Shown here: one piece after another, positions 10,380-20,712 of the stretch | Numbering within the stretch: the first letter of the stretch is position 1 | How the letters are laid out: each line of letters begins with the position of its first letter | From: Clostridia bacterium | GTDB taxonomy: Bacteria; Bacillota; Clostridia; TANB77; CAG-508 | Direction: 5' to 3' | Assembly: GCA_900759475.1 (NCBI GenBank) | Contig: CAAEVK010000039.1 | Location: 1-64,000, forward strand | DNA length: 64,000 nucleotides | The notes under the pieces: generated by a model | The model's input: only the letters and a program-made list of their open reading frames with translations | Told to the model about the DNA's origin: nothing | The model's database searches: none | Made by a program: the position numbers and the translations under genes

Positions 10380-11186
10380 ATGAATGTAAAAAGAATAACA
10401 ACTTCTTTAATTGGTTTTCCTTTAGTGGCAATTGTTTTAACTTTAGGAAATAAATATATTGTAGATATTGCATTTAGCATTATTGCTATGTTAAGTTTAC
10501 ATGAATTTTATAATGCTTTTAAAGAAAAAGCAAATCCAGTTAGATGGGTAGGATACTTATTTGCCATTGTGATAGCATTTATACATATTATTCCGGGAGA
10601 TATTGTAAAAGGGTATTTACAATTAATAATTCCATCCATTATTACAGTTCTATTTTTAATTGTTATTGTTACAGATATGAAGGTAAATGTAAAAGACATT
10701 GCAATAACTCTTTTAGGAATTTGTTATGTTTTGGGGTTTATGGTGTTCTTACCAATGATAAAAGGATTAGAAAATGGAACAATATTAGTATGGTATGTAC
10801 TATTTATTGCTTGGGGAACAGATATATTAGCCTATGTAGTTGGGAAAAAAATTGGCAAACATAAATTTAGCACAATTAGCCCAAATAAATCAATAGAAGG
10901 TTGTATAGCAGGATTATTTGGTAGCTTATTATTTACAATTCCTTATACTATTATTTTAAATGAAACAACGGAACAAAATTTTTCATATATTTATATTGCA
11001 TTAATATCAATAGCACTTAGTATATTAAGCCAAATAGGTGATTTCGCAGCATCAAGTATAAAGAGATATGTGGGAATCAAAGACTTTAGTAATTTAATTC
11101 CAGGACATGGGGGGATGTTAGATAGAATTGATAGTGTTATATTTATAGCACCATTTGCTTATTTTTTATTATTAAATTTATTATAA
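10380..11186 (+). CDS. cdsA: phosphatidate cytidylyltransferase
   Basis: Makes CDP-diacylglycerol for phospholipid synthesis at the membrane. 268 residues with about seven to eight hydrophobic segments. The family signature is complete near the C terminus: SSIKRYVGIKDFSNLIPGHGG followed by MLDRIDS. It lies between uppS and a toxin-like gene group; dxr, which usually follows cdsA, is absent here. Confidence 0.96.
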   Translation: MNVKRITTSLIGFPLVAIVLTLGNKYIVDIAFSIIAMLSLHEFYNAFKEKANPVRWVGYLFAIVIAFIHIIPGDIVKGYLQLIIPSIITVLFLIVIVTDMKVNVKDIAITLLGICYVLGFMVFLPMIKGLENGTILVWYVLFIAWGTDILAYVVGKKIGKHKFSTISPNKSIEGCIAGLFGSLLFTIPYTIILNETTEQNFSYIYIALISIALSILSQIGDFAASSIKRYVGIKDFSNLIPGHGGMLDRIDSVIFIAPFAYFLLLNLL

Positions 11187-11205
11187 ATTAGTTAGGAGAA
11201 TATGT

Positions 11206-11382
11206 ATGAGAGAAAATGTAAAATTAGATGTTGCAATTGAAATATTGTCAAGTAAAATTGCGGATGCAATAAACCAAAAAAATAAAGAAGAAACTGAGAG
11301 ATTATTACTGCTTAGAAAGAGACTATATTCAGGAGAAAAAGATGTCATAGAGCAACTCATAAATTCGAAAAAAGAAACATAG
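11206..11382 (+). CDS. small protein upstream of zeta-like genes
   Basis: A 58-residue, charged, all-helical protein beginning MRENVKLDVAIEILSS and ending NSKKET. It has a GTTAGGAGAA ribosome-binding site, and the stop lies 16 bases before the first zeta-like gene. Size and position suit a small antitoxin of the epsilon/PezA partner type, but I see no specific antitoxin motif, so this is inferred from context only. A hypothetical protein is the safe label. Confidence 0.55.
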   Translation: MRENVKLDVAIEILSSKIADAINQKNKEETERLLLLRKRLYSGEKDVIEQLINSKKET

Positions 11383-11398
11383 GAGAAGGTGATAATGT

Positions 11399-12281
11399 AT
11401 GTTTGAATATACAGAAAAAGAAATTAATGAAATAAAAAACTATTATAAAGCAAGCGAACAAGAATATAAAGAAATGTTAGAAAAAGCAAAAAGTATTACT
11501 TTCTTTAACTGTGAATATTATGAACATCCTATTGCTGTTATTATAGGAGGCCAGACAGGAGCACGGAAAAGGTGGTATAGATGTATTTTCAATGCAAGAA
11601 TTTAATAAAATAAATTTAAAGGCAACAGTAATAGATGATGATGGATACAGATTATTACACCCAAAAGCAAAAGAAATATTGAAAAAATATCCATTATTAT
11701 ATACAGAGATAACTGGTGTTGAAACAAGTTTAATAACAAGTGAAATTTTAAAAGAAGCGATTGAAAAAAGATACAATTTTATATTTGAAGGAACAATGAA
11801 AAACACAAGGATTTTAGAAACAATGAGAAAAATGCCAAAAGAATATACTAAAATTGTAAGAGTAATGGCAACTTCTAATATAGAAAGTTTACTAACTGCT
11901 TTTGAAAGGAATGAGGCTCAAATAGAGGTAGTAGGATATGGTAGATTTACAAATGTATTAACACATAATAAAACATATGATGGTGTTTTAAGCTCTATTC
12001 AAGAAGTAGAAAAATCAGGAGTACCAGAAGTAATAGAAATATTTGCTAGGACAAAAGATATAACAATGCCTAAATGTATATATTCTTCAAATAATAATAA
12101 TAATATTTATTCTTCTGCATATGAAGCAATGCAAAAAGAGAGAGAATTAAATAAGGAGAGCGTAAAAGAAACAGTAGACAAAAGGTTAGCAGATATATTA
12201 AATAATAGAAACGTAGAAAAATTTGAAAATATACAAAGGAACATTTTAAAAGAGGAAATAAAAAAAAATGATGAGAGGTAA
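11399..12281 (+). CDS. zeta-toxin-like P-loop kinase, needs +1 shift at CGG
   Basis: Read with the C of the in-frame CGG at 11564 skipped, this gives one protein of about 293 residues. It closely parallels the next gene (shared YNFIFEGTMKNTRILETM). The Walker A becomes GGQTGAGKGG: the restored glycine is the invariant one before the Lys. Later motifs are VIDDDGYRLLHP and the FEGTM segment typical of zeta/PezT kinases, which phosphorylate UDP-N-acetylhexosamines or similar. The usual Ser/Thr after the P-loop Lys is Gly here. Without the shift the frame ends after 68 codons, just past the P-loop. Whether it is toxic is unknown. Confidence 0.75.
11564..11567 (+). other. CGGA +1 site in zeta-like gene (codon 56)
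   Basis: Zero-frame GCA CGG AAA; skipping C gives GCA GGA AAA (Ala-Gly-Lys) within Walker A. The zero-frame stop comes 13 codons later. Confidence 0.85.
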
Positions 12282-12287
12282 ATAAAA

Positions 12288-13226
12288 ATGCAAAAATTAA
12301 CTTTAGAAGAAGCTAAAGCAATATATGGCTATACGCAAGAAACACATCCAGATATATTTAAAAATATGTATGATAAAGCATGGATTTCCACTTTTACAAG
12401 TGAGGAAGCTATAGGAAAAAAAGTGGCAATAAAAAAACCTGCAAAGGGAAATCCAATTGCAGTTTTTATTGGAGGTCAAATTGGTGCAGGAAAATCTAAC
12501 TTAATATTATTATCAGCAGGTGAACTAAGAGCATTAGGAGAAGATTATGTAGTGATAGATGATGATCAATACAGAAAGTTTTATCCAAATTCAGAGATTT
12601 TAGCAAGAGATTATCCTACATATTATACAGATATAACTGCAATGGGAAGTGGAATAATAACACCACAAATTATGCAAGAGGCAGTTAATCAAAGATATAA
12701 TTTTATATTTGAAGGAACAATGAAAAACACAAGAATTCTAGAAACAATGAAAAGAATGCCAAAAGACATAAGAAAAATTGTAAGAGTTATGGCAGCATCT
12801 TACGAAGAAGGTTTATTATCAGCATTTGAAAGAAATGAGGAATTAATAAGACTAGGATATACATCCAGATTTATAAAAGTCCCAGAATATAGTAAAACAT
12901 ATGATGGTGTTGTTGATACTGTGAATCAAATAGAAAAATCTGGAGTGGTAGAAAGGGTTGAAGTGTATAGACGCGGAAGTGGAGATTCTAGAATACCTAT
13001 TAAAGTATATGATAGTAAATCAAAAAATAATAGTTATCCATCTGCTAGTGTAGCATTATCGTTAGAAAGAATAAGAAATTCTTCAGAAATTTCAAATAAT
13101 ATTCTAGGAAGATTAGAGACAATATTAAATACTCCTAGAATAAAAACACAAGAAGAATTAGAACAGTTGAATTTATTAAGGCAAGACATAGAAGGACGTA
13201 CAGGAGAAAAAATGGAAGAAAGATAG
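12288..13226 (+). CDS. zeta-toxin-like P-loop kinase, second copy
   Basis: 312 residues, paralogous to the preceding gene, uninterrupted. Walker A GGQIGAGKSN at about residues 61-70, VIDDDQYRKFYP (the Asp-rich motif expected to hold catalytic Asp and metal), FEGTMKNTRILETM, then a variable C-terminal half. The zeta/PezT group poisons peptidoglycan precursor synthesis by phosphorylating UDP-sugars. It lies 6 bases after the first copy, so both are probably co-transcribed with the cell-envelope genes around them. The intact P-loop of this copy is the internal control showing what the first copy's shifted P-loop should look like. Confidence 0.78.
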   Translation: MQKLTLEEAKAIYGYTQETHPDIFKNMYDKAWISTFTSEEAIGKKVAIKKPAKGNPIAVFIGGQIGAGKSNLILLSAGELRALGEDYVVIDDDQYRKFYPNSEILARDYPTYYTDITAMGSGIITPQIMQEAVNQRYNFIFEGTMKNTRILETMKRMPKDIRKIVRVMAASYEEGLLSAFERNEELIRLGYTSRFIKVPEYSKTYDGVVDTVNQIEKSGVVERVEVYRRGSGDSRIPIKVYDSKSKNNSYPSASVALSLERIRNSSEISNNILGRLETILNTPRIKTQEELEQLNLLRQDIEGRTGEKMEER

Positions 13227-13243
13227 TAAATGGGGGAAATGAT

Positions 13244-14506
13244 TTGTTAGAATTTATTGTTAATGCTCTAAAAATAATCTTTTTATTAGGCTTCCTTGTG
13301 CTAATACACGAGGGAGGTCATTTTATTATTGCAAAACTTTGTAAAATAAAAGTAAATCAATTTGCAATTGGCTTTGGTCCAACAATATTAAAAAAACAAA
13401 GCAAAGAGACACTTTATGCTTTAAGATTAGTACCTTTAGGAGGATTTGTTAGTTTAGAAGGGGAAGAAGAACGTTCAGAGGCAGAAGGTTCTTTTAGTAA
13501 AACAACTATTCCAAAGAAAATTGCTATTGTTGCAGCCGGAGGATTAGTTAATATTTTATTTGGTCTAGTAGTGTATTTTGCATTAGTATCAATGGACGGA
13601 AACTATATTTCTAATGAAATTGAGCAAATACAAAATCAACAATTAATTTCACAAGGTTTACAAAAAGGAGATAAAATTGTAAAAATTAATGGAAAAGATA
13701 TTCACTTAAATTCAGATATATCCAAAATTATTAGTAATTTAAATTCAAAAGAGGTAACATTAACAGTAAGAAGAAATAAAGAGCAATTTGAAGTTAATAC
13801 AGAATTAATAGAAAAACAGGCAAAAAATGTAGGAATTTATTTTAATAATTCGCAAAATGGTGTAAGCAGTGAAATTGCTTTAGTTTATCCAGAAAGTCCA
13901 GCAGACAAAGCTGGATTAAAAGTTAAAGATATAATTCTAGAAATTAATGGAGAAACCGTTGAAAATAATTCAGAAAAAGTGGTGGAATATATTCAAAACA
14001 GTGAAGAAGAGCAAATTGCTATAAAAGTAAAAAGAAATAATGAAGAAAAAATAATAGAAGTAATACCAAATATAGTTACAACTTATACATTAGGGCTTTA
14101 CTTTAAGACGGCAGAAAATAGTTTTTATAATAATATTTATTATGGTTTTTGGGACACAGTAAATTTTTCATTCTCTATTGTAGATAATTTAAGGATGTTA
14201 TTTACTGGACAAGTAAAAGTAGAGCAATTAACTGGTCCAATTGGAATTGCGGATATGGTATCAGATACAAAAGGAATCAATGACTTTATCTATTTACTAG
14301 CTTTAATCTCACTTTCTTTAGGAGTAACAAACCTTTTGCCATTTCCACCATTGGATGGAGGCAAAATTGTAATTTATATTATTGAAGCTATTAGAAGAAA
14401 ACCTTTAAAAGAAAGCATAGAAATAAATATACAACTAATAGGATTTGGATTAATTATTGCATTATCCATATTTGTGGCATATAATGATATATTAAGAATA
14501 TTTTAA
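13244..14506 (+). CDS. rseP: RIP metalloprotease RseP/RasP (site-2 protease)
   Basis: Membrane zinc protease that cleaves anti-sigma factors and signal-peptide remnants within the membrane. 420 residues. HEGGH in the first membrane segment is the HExxH zinc site; two PDZ-like domains follow (GLQKGDKIVKING and SPADKAGLKVKDIILEING); LLPFPPLDGGKI near the C terminus carries the third metal ligand motif. TTG start after GGGGGAAATGA. This is the usual place in the cdsA-rseP-polC neighbourhood. Confidence 0.95.
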   Translation: MLEFIVNALKIIFLLGFLVLIHEGGHFIIAKLCKIKVNQFAIGFGPTILKKQSKETLYALRLVPLGGFVSLEGEEERSEAEGSFSKTTIPKKIAIVAAGGLVNILFGLVVYFALVSMDGNYISNEIEQIQNQQLISQGLQKGDKIVKINGKDIHLNSDISKIISNLNSKEVTLTVRRNKEQFEVNTELIEKQAKNVGIYFNNSQNGVSSEIALVYPESPADKAGLKVKDIILEINGETVENNSEKVVEYIQNSEEEQIAIKVKRNNEEKIIEVIPNIVTTYTLGLYFKTAENSFYNNIYYGFWDTVNFSFSIVDNLRMLFTGQVKVEQLTGPIGIADMVSDTKGINDFIYLLALISLSLGVTNLLPFPPLDGGKIVIYIIEAIRRKPLKESIEINIQLIGFGLIIALSIFVAYNDILRIF

Positions 14507-14690
14507 ATACAAAAGGTTTTAAATTTGTTACTACAATGGAATACTATGTTAAAAAAATCTGGTAACGAGAACACATTATACAAAATAATAAAGAATATTA
14601 TTAAATAAAACAATATATACGAAACAATATTGCTAGTTGGGCATTAAATGAATATTTTTAGAGAAATAATAACTACAAAGGAGTAAGAAA

Positions 14691-17600
14691 ATGGAACAAG
14701 AAAAGTTACTAAAAGATATTTTTAAAAATTTTTCAAACAATAGCAATTTATTAAATGCAAAAATTATATCTGTCAATTTATTTAAAAAAAGTAATAAAAT
14801 TGATATTCAATTAAAGAGTGATGAAAAAATAAAAGTTGCAGAAATTGCAAAATTTGAACAGTATATTCAAAAAGAGTTTGATATTGAGACAGTTGTTATT
14901 GAATTAAAATATCCATTTTCCATAGACGAACAAACAATTCAAGAGGAATGGAGCGACATTATCCAATATGTAGCAATTAAATACCCATTAACAAAAGCTA
15001 TTATGAAAGATGCTACTTTAAATTTTGAAAATAATAAAATTGCAATCACATTAAGCGTTAAAGGAAGAGACATTTTAATTGCAAGAAATATGGATAATGC
15101 TTTGGCAGATTTAATAAAATATTTATATGGCAAACGCTATAAAATAGAGTACATTGAAAATGTTTCAGAAGAGAAAATACAGGCAATGGAGGAAAAATTA
15201 AAAGAAGAAGAGCATGAGGCAATTCAAAGAATACAAAATGTAGAAAAGCCAGTTTCAAAAGAAGAAATAAAGGTAACAGAGTTCATAGACAAAAAAGAAG
15301 AACGGAAAAGAACAATCTCCATTAATATTGGGAAGATCTGCCAACATTAAAGCAGATTTAATTAAAATTGCAGATATTTCAGTAGATACAGATAGAGTAT
15401 GTCTTGAAGGGGATAGAATAGGAGAAATAGAATCTCGAGAATTAAAAAGTGGTAAATTCTTAATTGCATTTAAAGTATATGATGGTAGCAGCACAATGGT
15501 GTGTAAATCATTTGTAACAGTGGAACAAGTAAAAACAGTAGAATGTAGGTTAAAAAGTGCAAAAGGTGTTAAAATTGAAGGAAATGCTAAATATGACCCA
15601 TTTGCCAAAGAAATAGGAGTTATTGCTAATGTAATCTTAGAAACAGCTGGCAGAAAAAAAGAAAAAAGAATGGATAATGCAAAAGAAAAAAGAGTAGAAT
15701 TACATATGCATACACAAATGAGCCAAATGGATGGGGTAACTGCTTGTGAAGATTTACTAAAACGAGCTGTTAGTTGGGGCTGGAAATCAATTGCTATTAC
15801 TGACCACGGTGTTGTACAAGCTTTCCCAGATGCACATAAATATTTAGGTAAAGCTGTGGCAGACTTAAAAGTAATTTATGGAGTAGAGGCTTATTTAGTA
15901 CCAGACAAAGACTCTTGTGTATCTTTCACAAAAGGACAGGAACTAGACACAGAATATTGTGTATTAGATATTGAAACAACAGGACTTTCTTTTAGAACAG
16001 AAAAAATAACAGAATTTGGTATAATGAAATATAAGAATGGAGAAGTAATTGATTCTTTTGAATGTTTTGTTAATCCAGAAAAACCAATTCCAGAAGAAGT
16101 AGTAAATATTACGCATATTACAGACGAAATGGTTAAGAATGCACCAACTATTGACCAAATTATGCCAAAAGTTTTAGATTTTATTGGGGATTCTGTTCTA
16201 GTTGCTCATAATGCAGATTTTGATATTGGGTTTATAAAGTATAATTGTAAACAATTGGGATTAGAATTAAATAATACCTATATTGATACATTACGTTTGG
16301 CAAAAGATTTATTTCCGGATTATAAAAAATATAAATTAGGGTTAATTGCAGATAATTTAGGAATAAAAGTAGAGGTAGCACACAGAGCTTTGGATGATGT
16401 GGATACTTTAGTAAAAGTATTTCAAGTAATGCTAAAAATGCTAAAAGAAAAAGGAGCAAAAACTTTAGCTGATATTGACAATTTAGAAGCAGAAAAAGTA
16501 GATTTTAGAAAATTACCAAGTTATCATGCTATTATTTTAGCAAAAGATTTAGTTGGCTTAAAAAATTTATATAAATTAGTATCGTATTCTCATTTAGATT
16601 ACTTTTATAAAAAACCAAGAATTTTAAAAAGTATATATAGAAAACATTCAGAAGGATTAATATTAGGTAGTGCCTGTGAAGCAGGAGAACTATATCGTGC
16701 TATTGTAGCAGGTAAAACAGAGGAAGAAATAGAAAAAATTGCTAATGACTATGACTATTTAGAAATACAACCTTTAGGAAATAATCAATTTATGGTTCGT
16801 AACGGTACAGTACAAGACGAAGAAGGACTAAAGGAGATTAATAAGAAAATAGTAGAACTCGGAGAAAAGTTAAACAAATTGGTTGTAGCAACTTGTGATG
16901 TGCATTTTATGGATCCACAAGATGAAATTTACAGAAGAATTTTAATGGCAGGTCAGGGGTATGACGATGCAGATGAACAAGCACCATTATATTTACGTAC
17001 AACAGACGAAATGCTTAATGAGTTTTCTTATTTAGGAGACGAAAAAGCATATGAAGTTGTTGTAACAAATACTAATAAAATTGCAGACATGTGTGAAAAG
17101 ATTAGTCCAATTTCACCAGAAAAATGTCCGCCACATATTGAAGGTTGTGAAGAAACAATTAAAACAATTGCTTTTACAAAAGCACATGAACTATATGGCA
17201 ATCCATTACCAGAAATTGTACAAGAAAGATTAGATAAAGAATTAAATTCTATTATAAAAAATGGTTTTTCCGTAATGTATATTATTGCACAAAAATTAGT
17301 ATGGAAATCAAATGAAGATGGCTATATTGTAGGTTCCAGAGGGAGTGTTGGTTCATCTTTTGTGGCAAATATGACAGGAATTACAGAAGTAAATTCACTA
17401 CCACCACATTATCGTTGTCCAAATTGTAAGTATTCTGATTTTAAAGACTATGGTTATGCTTGTGGATTTGATTTGCCAGATAAAGATTGCCCTAAATGTG
17501 GAACTAAAATGGTAAAAGACGGAATTGATATTCCATTTGAAACTTTTTTAGGATTTAATGGAGATAAAGAGCCAGATATAGATTTAAATTTTTCTGGAGA

Positions 17601-19015
17601 ATATCAAGCAAAAGCACATAAATATACAGAAGTTATTTTTGGAAAAGGAACTACTTTTAAAGCTGGAACTGTAGGAACAGTAGCAGATAAAACAGCATTT
17701 GGTTATGTAAAAAAGTACTATGAAGAAAGAGGAATTCCTGTAAATAATGCTGAAGTTGAAAGAATTTCGGTAGGATGCACAGGAGTAAAAAGAACAACAG
17801 GGCAACATCCAGGAGGAATTATTGTTGTTCCAAAAGGAAGAGAAATTTTTGAATTTACACCAGTACAGCACCCAGCAGATGATCCAACTTCTGATATTAT
17901 TACTACACACTTTGATTACCACTCAATTGATCAAAACTTATTAAAACTAGACATATTAGGACATGATGATCCTACAATGATACGTATGCTGTATGACATA
18001 ACAGGAATAGATCCAACAAAAGTTCCACTAGATGATAAAGAAACAATGTCAATTTTTAGTTCAACAGAAGCTTTAGGAGTAAGTCCAGAACAAATTAATA
18101 GTAAAGTAGGAAGTTATGGTGTGCCAGAATTTGGAACAAAATTTGTTAGAGGAATGCTAGTAGATACAAAACCAACAACATTTGATGAATTAATACGTAT
18201 ATCTGGTTTATCACATGGAACAGATGTATGGCTTGGAAATGCACAAAGCTTAATTGAAGAGGGTACTGTAACTTTAAATGAGGCAATTTGTTGCCGTGAT
18301 GATATTATGATTTATTTAATGAAAAAGGGAGTACCACCAAATCCCGCTTTTAAAATTATGGAAACAGTACGTAAAGGAAAGGCATTAAAGGATAAAGAAA
18401 AGTGGGCGGAATATGTAGCATTAATGAAGGAAAATAATGTACCAGACTGGTATATTAAGTCTTGCGAAAAAATAAAGTATATGTTTCCAAAGGCTCATGC
18501 AGCAGCTTATGTAACCAATGCCTTTCGTATTGCTTGGTATAAAGTGCATATGCCGGCAGCATACTATACAGCTTACTTTACGATTAGAGCAGATGCTTTT
18601 GATAGTGACATTATGTGCCATGGTGTAGAAAAAGTAAAAAATAAAATGAAAGAAATTGAATTACAGGGAAATGCAGCAACTAATAAAGATAAGGATATGT
18701 ATGGTACTTTAGAAATTGTTTTGGAAATGTATGAAAGAGGAATAAAATTTTTACCAATTGATTTATACAAATCTCATGCTACAAAGTTTTTAATGGAATC
18801 AGAAAAACGGAATACGACCACCATTAAATAGTATTCCAGGTTTAGGAACTGTGGCAGCAGAGGGAATTGATGTAGCTAAAAAAGAAGGAAAATTTATGTC
18901 AATTGATGATTTGAGAATAAAATCTAAAATAGGAAAGACAGTTATTGAACTTTTACAAAATGCTGGTTGTTTAAAGGGAATGAGCCAAAGTAATCAAATG
19001 AGTTTATTTGGTTAA
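14691..19015 (+). CDS. polC: DNA polymerase III PolC, needs two +1 shifts at CGG
   Basis: The replicative polymerase of low-GC Gram-positives. Read through in-frame CGG at 15303 and 18808, it gives one protein of about 1440 residues, the normal PolC length. Order: N-terminal domain; OB fold; PHP domain (VELHMHTQMSQMDG); inserted DEDD proofreading exonuclease (YCVLDIETTGL, HNADFDIGFIKYN, HRALDDV); polymerase core with a Cys zinc module (CPNC...CPKC) and the catalytic FNGDKEPDIDLNFSGE motif; C-terminal NSIPGLG and a SNQMSLFG end. The first shift joins KKEEG-KEQSPLILGRSANIKAD before the OB fold; the second restores the last 68 residues. PolC is normally essential, so these are not pseudogene lesions. 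A 184-base gap (14507-14690) with no feature precedes it. Confidence 0.93.
15303..15306 (+). other. CGGA +1 site 1 in polC (codon 205)
   Basis: Zero-frame GAA CGG AAA; skipping C gives GAA GGA AAA (Glu-Gly-Lys). The zero frame stops 15 codons later. Confidence 0.88.
18808..18811 (+). other. CGGA +1 site 2 in polC (about codon 1373)
   Basis: Zero-frame AAA CGG AAT; skipping C gives AAA GGA ATA and the conserved RPPLNSIPGLG follows. Confidence 0.88.
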
Positions 19016-19036
19016 ACTGTAAGAAAGGATTAAACA

Positions 19037-19339
19037 ATGCTTACTAATACAATAAAATTAGAAGATATCTTTACAATACAAAATATAATAATTTATATAA
19101 TTATCATTAATTTAATTGGTTTTTTTGCCATGTGGATAGATAAAAAAAAGGCACAAAAAGGAGCTTGGAGAATTAGTGAACACACCCTATTTGTTATTAC
19201 ATTATTAGGTGGCGGAATAGGAACAATAGCAGGAATGTATACATTTAGGCATAAAACAAAAAAAATGCGATTTGTAATAGGCTTTCCAACAATATTAATG
19301 ACAGAAATTATATTAGTAATATATTTGTTATTACAATAA
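19037..19339 (+). CDS. DUF1294 membrane protein
   Basis: 100 residues with three hydrophobic segments. The order MWIDKKKAQKGAWRISEHTL, then LGGGIGTIAGMYTFRHKTKK, is the DUF1294 signature. Function unknown. It starts 22 bases after polC with an AAGAAAGGA site and may be read from the polC transcript. Confidence 0.8.
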   Translation: MLTNTIKLEDIFTIQNIIIYIIIINLIGFFAMWIDKKKAQKGAWRISEHTLFVITLLGGGIGTIAGMYTFRHKTKKMRFVIGFPTILMTEIILVIYLLLQ

Positions 19340-19357
19340 TAGAAAGGAGAAATATCG

Positions 19358-19600
19358 ATGGAGTTACAAATAAAAGGAATTTATAAACATTTTAAAGGAG
19401 ATTATTATATGGTTGAAGATGTAGCAATTCATAGTGAAACTCGTGAAGAATATGTTGTATATAGACCACTATATGGAGATACAACCAAATTATATATTCG
19501 CCCAAAAGAAATGTTTTTATCAAAAGTAGACAAACAAAAATATCCAGAAGTAAAACAAGAATATCGATTTGAATTACAACACATAAAAAGTGTAAAATAG
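19358..19600 (+). CDS. DUF1653 protein
   Basis: 80 residues. The pattern [34 protein letters not shown] is the DUF1653 core, an SH3-like small domain of unknown function found widely in bacteria. AGAAAGGAG site. Last gene before a terminator, so it likely ends the polC transcription unit. Confidence 0.8.
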   Translation: MELQIKGIYKHFKGDYYMVEDVAIHSETREEYVVYRPLYGDTTKLYIRPKEMFLSKVDKQKYPEVKQEYRFELQHIKSVK

Positions 19601-19630
19601 TAAAAATGAAAAGTAAATGCTAAAATAAAA

Positions 19631-19666
19631 AAAGAAAATAAAGATGTGATTTCTTTATTTTCTTTT
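19631..19666. terminator. bidirectional terminator
   Basis: A perfect 13-bp stem with A-rich left and T-rich right sides. It lies between the DUF1653 gene and the oppositely oriented tRNA, so it can serve both. Confidence 0.75.
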
Positions 19667-19674
19667 CTATTTGC

Positions 19675-19757
19675 TGGTGCTTAAGGTGGGACTCGAACCC
19701 ACATGGTTTCCCGCACGATTTTGAGTCGTGTGCGTCTGCCAGTTCCGCCACTCAAGC
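19675..19757 (-). tRNA. tRNA-Leu (CAA)
   Basis: Minus-strand cloverleaf with 7-bp acceptor stem, GGTTCGAGTCC T arm, long variable arm of the Leu class and encoded CCA. The anticodon stem CACGA/TCGTG encloses the loop CTCAAAA, giving anticodon CAA (reads UUG). The rest of the 19758-19972 stretch holds no feature I can see. Confidence 0.93.
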
Positions 19758-19972
19758 AATATTATTAAAAATTACTTTTATATATTAACACATCATAGAA
19801 AAATTTACAATATATATTTTAAAATTTTATTTTTGATGTGACAAGACAATTATTTAGGTGCAAAAGAACAAAAATAGTGATTTTAAATAAAAGAAAAGCT
19901 AAGAATTGATAATTGACAAGAAAAACGCAAAAGAATATAATTAAAAATCAATACGAAAGGAATATTTCATTT

Positions 19973-20665
19973 ATGAAAGAACAAATTAGAAAAAAGCTAT
20001 TAACATTGCAAGATTTAAAATATAAAGAGTTTCATAGTTCCATTTGCCCAAATACAGATAATATAATTGGAATTAGAATTCCTGTTTTACGAGCCTATAC
20101 AAAAAAATTGCTTCAGCAATATAACGGAAAAGATTTACTAAAACAAATAGGGGACAAATACTATGAAGAAATTATGTTACAAGGAATGATTATTGGAATG
20201 GCAAAATTAAGCATAGATGAAACTTTCGAAACTCTAAAAATATTTATACCTAAAATCGATAACTGGGCTGTTTGTGATACATGTTGTGCTGGATTAAAAA
20301 TCACAAAAAAATATGCAGACTCTATGTGGGATTTTTTGAATTCATACCTATACTCTAAAAGGGAGTTTGAAATTCGATTTGGTTTAGTAATGTTGCTAGA
20401 CTATTATATTACAGATGAATATATTGACAAAATCTTGGAGATAGTAAATAGCATAAGTTGTGAAGGATATTATGTAAAAATGGCAAAAGCATGGCTTTTA
20501 TCAGTTTGTTATGTCAAACAAAAAGAAAAAACAATGCAATATTTAAAAGAAAACAATTTAGATAACTGGACATATAATAAGACATTACAAAAAATAATAG
20601 AATCTAATAGAGTAGCAAAAAAAGAAAAATATATAATAAGAAAAATGAAAAAGGTTGATTTTTAA
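19973..20665 (+). CDS. AlkD-like DNA alkylation repair protein
   Basis: About 230 residues, helical HEAT-repeat-like. DLKYKEFHSSICPNT near the N terminus, GIRIPVLRAYTKKL, then YEEIMLQGMIIG and the IDNWAVCDTCC motif are characteristic of the AlkD/AlkC DNA glycosylase group, which removes alkylated bases such as N3-methyladenine and N7-methylguanine. I take the ATG at 19973, preceded by CGAAAGGAA, rather than a TTG 60 bases upstream. Small stand-alone gene. Confidence 0.8.
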   Translation: MKEQIRKKLLTLQDLKYKEFHSSICPNTDNIIGIRIPVLRAYTKKLLQQYNGKDLLKQIGDKYYEEIMLQGMIIGMAKLSIDETFETLKIFIPKIDNWAVCDTCCAGLKITKKYADSMWDFLNSYLYSKREFEIRFGLVMLLDYYITDEYIDKILEIVNSISCEGYYVKMAKAWLLSVCYVKQKEKTMQYLKENNLDNWTYNKTLQKIIESNRVAKKEKYIIRKMKKVDF

Positions 20666-20712
20666 AGAAAAAAAGAATATAATAATCAAAAAAATAAAAG
20701 GAAATAAAAAAT

